Position numbers and translations under genes: made by a program
Shown: piece by piece, positions 6,008 through 7,332 of the stretch
How positions within the stretch are numbered: position 1 is the first letter of the stretch
How the letters are laid out: each line of letters begins with the position of its first letter
Assembly (NCBI GenBank): GCA_027066965.1
Contig: JAMOMT010000150.1
Span: 1-7,332, forward strand
Direction of reading: 5' to 3'
DNA from: Archaeoglobaceae archaeon
GTDB taxonomy: Archaea > Halobacteriota > Archaeoglobi > Archaeoglobales > Archaeoglobaceae
Length of the DNA: 7,332 nt
Notes under the pieces: model-generated
Told to the model about the DNA's origin: nothing
The model's database searches: none
Seen by the model: the letters and a program-made list of their open reading frames with translations, nothing else

Positions 6008-7054
6008 TCAAACACCAGTTTTCTCAAGCACGTAAATCCTCCTAGTCAGACTGCCGTGAACTCTAACTCTGAATTCGTCGAGCGTTTTCAGAGAAGGAAA
6101 GTCACAATCGCAGTTCGTTACAACGACTGCTCTTCCCCCCACCCTCAAAACTCTACAGAATTCCTCACTCGCTTTCGAAAGCAGTTCATCTCTACTGTAA
6201 AGGCTTTTAGAAGACTGATAGTAAGGTGTGTCCGTCGCTATACCATCAACGCTGCAATCTTTCAGCGGAAGCTGAGCAGCGTTCCCACAAACAACGTCAG
6301 CTGAAAGAGAGAAGTACCTGAGATTCTCTCTGCAACCTTTTGCTATGTCCGGGTAAAGTTCGACTCCAACAGCTCTCAAACCGAGTAGAGAAGCCTCTAT
6401 GACGAATCCACCGGTCCCACACAAGGGGTCAAGGAAGACGCCTTTAAGAGTAGAAATGTTCACAAGAGCTCTGCAAAGCTTTGGTAGCATTACGCCTGGT
6501 CTGAAAAAAGGTCTTTTCTCGGGATGCCTTTTAGAGAACTGCTTCGTGTCGAGTCTGAATTCGAGTAAACCGATGATTGTAGTTGAATCTGGAAAGATGT
6601 AAACTCTTACTATTCTATCCGGAGAGGAGACGCTTATCTTTACTCCTTTTTTCCATAGAATTGCTCCAAGCTCTCTTTCCATCGCCACCTTGTCGATTTT
6701 TTCTGTATTAATCTCTGTACTAGCATCAGCTTCACTTTTTCCTGCACCGCGCGTTTCAGACCCGAAAGATCCAAGAGAAAAGCACTTCACCCTCACGCAG
6801 CACTTTCCGCAGAAGGTGAGCGAGAGGTATTCCGCGAGTTCCTCAAAAGATCTGTTGATTTCGTCCAAACTCGTTATTGAGAACACCTTTACGACCTCTT
6901 TCGTCAGGGCGAGTCTTCTAACGTTCTCTCCAACGTAGCCTTGGTAGATCAAAACCCTGCCCATTACTCTGGGGTTCGTAAGGCAGAGGAGGTACTCTAT
7001 CTCCGCCCTCGCCAAATCTAGATAGTCGCCAGAAAGGAGAAATGCGTGGAGCAT
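6008..7054 (-). CDS. tRNA (guanine-10-N2)-methyltransferase, TrmG10/Trm11 family
   Basis: Predicted to methylate the exocyclic amine of G10 in tRNA using S-adenosylmethionine; 348 residues. The N-terminal half (about 1-160) looks like the THUMP-containing tRNA-binding region, including the typical MERELGAILW helix (125-134). A KRHPEKRPFFRPGVM linker (175-189) leads into a Rossmann-fold methyltransferase. That domain has motif I DPLCGTGG (209-216), the acidic GVELYPD (230-236) for SAM ribose, and motif IV TDTPYY (274-279), where most relatives have DPPY. The protein has 13 Cys, four of them in a CxxCC-x4-C cluster at 82-91, then a Ser/Gly/Glu-rich stretch (92-119) that looks like an extra loop. 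It starts at ATG 28 bp after SRP19, with AGGAAG 6 nt upstream, and is probably cotranscribed with it. Family is confident; the exact product (m2G or m2,2G) is inferred. Confidence 0.88.
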   Translation of the reverse strand: MLHAFLLSGDYLDLARAEIEYLLCLTNPRVMGRVLIYQGYVGENVRRLALTKEVVKVFSITSLDEINRSFEELAEYLSLTFCGKCCVRVKCFSLGSFGSETRGAGKSEADASTEINTEKIDKVAMERELGAILWKKGVKISVSSPDRIVRVYIFPDSTTIIGLLEFRLDTKQFSKRHPEKRPFFRPGVMLPKLCRALVNISTLKGVFLDPLCGTGGFVIEASLLGLRAVGVELYPDIAKGCRENLRYFSLSADVVCGNAAQLPLKDCSVDGIATDTPYYQSSKSLYSRDELLSKASEEFCRVLRVGGRAVVVTNCDCDFPSLKTLDEFRVRVHGSLTRRIYVLEKTGV

Positions 7055-7060
7055 GCTAGA

Positions 7061-7066
7061 CTTCCT
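7061..7066 (-). promoter_or_regulatory. Ribosome binding site of the tRNA methyltransferase
   Basis: AGGAAG on the - strand, 6 nt before the ATG at 7054-7052. It is a moderate Shine-Dalgarno match in the 28-bp gap after SRP19, consistent with translation within an operon rather than a separate promoter. Confidence 0.45.
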
Positions 7067-7082
7067 AATTACCCGACTACAT

Positions 7083-7332
7083 TTATCTCTTCTTTTTCTT
7101 CTTGTCCCTAGACATCTCCTTCTCGAATCTGATCTCCTTTATTTTTTCAGCTATCAGCCTGAGAGTTTTGGGCTTAGAGTACTTCTTCTCAACCACTACT
7201 CTTCCGCCCTCTATCCACCAGCACCTCGGGTACTTCTTCTCCTCAGCAACGAATCTGAGGTCGAGTGACGAACACGCTTCTACCAGCTCCTGAAGTCTAA
7301 CTCCGGGAGAGGCAAGCTTCTTTGGTATCTTC
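7083..7332 (-). CDS. srp19: Signal recognition particle protein SRP19, C-terminal part (5' end outside window)
   Basis: The last 82 residues of a frame entering from the right edge and ending with TAA at 7085-7083. SRP19 binds the tips of helices 6 and 8 of archaeal 7S RNA and prepares it for SRP54, in membrane targeting of nascent proteins. Family features in order are KIPKKLA at the visible start, a helical segment (LQELVEACSSL), the YPRCWWIEGGRVVVEKK strand segment typical of SRP19, then TLRLIAEKI and a very basic tail (RDKKKKKR). The N-terminal RNA-binding residues lie outside the window. The next gene, the tRNA methyltransferase, begins 28 bp downstream on the same strand, so an operon of two RNA-binding proteins is likely. 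Confidence 0.92.
   Translation of the reverse strand, partial: KIPKKLASPGVRLQELVEACSSLDLRFVAEEKKYPRCWWIEGGRVVVEKKYSKPKTLRLIAEKIKEIRFEKEMSRDKKKKKR

Noticed and set aside
5793..6011. 72-codon frame on the - strand filling the gap between the methyltransferase and acyl-CoA synthetase genes
   Set aside because: It starts at a TTG overlapping the methyltransferase stop with no ribosome binding site, runs into the synthetase gene out of frame, and has no recognisable sequence character.

Overview
The window looks like chromosomal DNA of a thermophilic euryarchaeon, and Archaeoglobales is my best guess. The reasons are an archaeal-type leucyl-tRNA synthetase, an archaeal TrmG10-type tRNA methyltransferase, an archaeal SRP19, BRE/TATA-like promoters, proteins rich in Lys, Glu, Val and Ile, and heavy use of AGG/AGA and ATA codons. 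An AMP-forming acyl-CoA synthetase of the medium-chain type fits the fatty-acid-degrading habit of that order. The order-level placement is inference, not proof.

Left part, + strand: the 3' end of a metallo-beta-lactamase-fold hydrolase (2-373), a small unrecognised lipoprotein-like gene (389-871), and a complete leucyl-tRNA synthetase (912-3953). The last two genes have nearly identical promoter elements at exactly the same distance from their ATGs and no Shine-Dalgarno sequence, so both are predicted to make leaderless mRNAs. A perfect 7-bp inverted repeat lies between the TATA box and the start of the lipoprotein gene, where an operator would be expected.

Centre: a 92-bp convergent intergenic region (3954-4045). 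Both stop codons lie inside copies of one 9-mer in opposite orientation, each followed by T-rich sequence, with an imperfect palindrome between them. It is probably a two-way terminator.

Right part, - strand: the 3' end of SRP19 (7083-7332), then tRNA (guanine-10-N2)-methyltransferase (6008-7054) 28 bp downstream and probably cotranscribed. After a 180-bp leader with short repeats comes an AMP-forming acyl-CoA synthetase (4046-5827), which starts at TTG behind a strong GGAGGTG ribosome binding site. Most of the window is translation and protein-targeting housekeeping (LeuRS, tRNA modification, SRP) plus one carboxylic-acid-activating enzyme.

No gene-free stretch exceeds about 180 bp. I saw no tRNA or rRNA gene, CRISPR array, insertion sequence or integration site. 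I found no clear new multi-gene system. The best leads are a helical insertion of about 80 residues in the LeuRS editing domain, the operator-like dyad at the lipoprotein promoter, and a Cys cluster in the tRNA methyltransferase.
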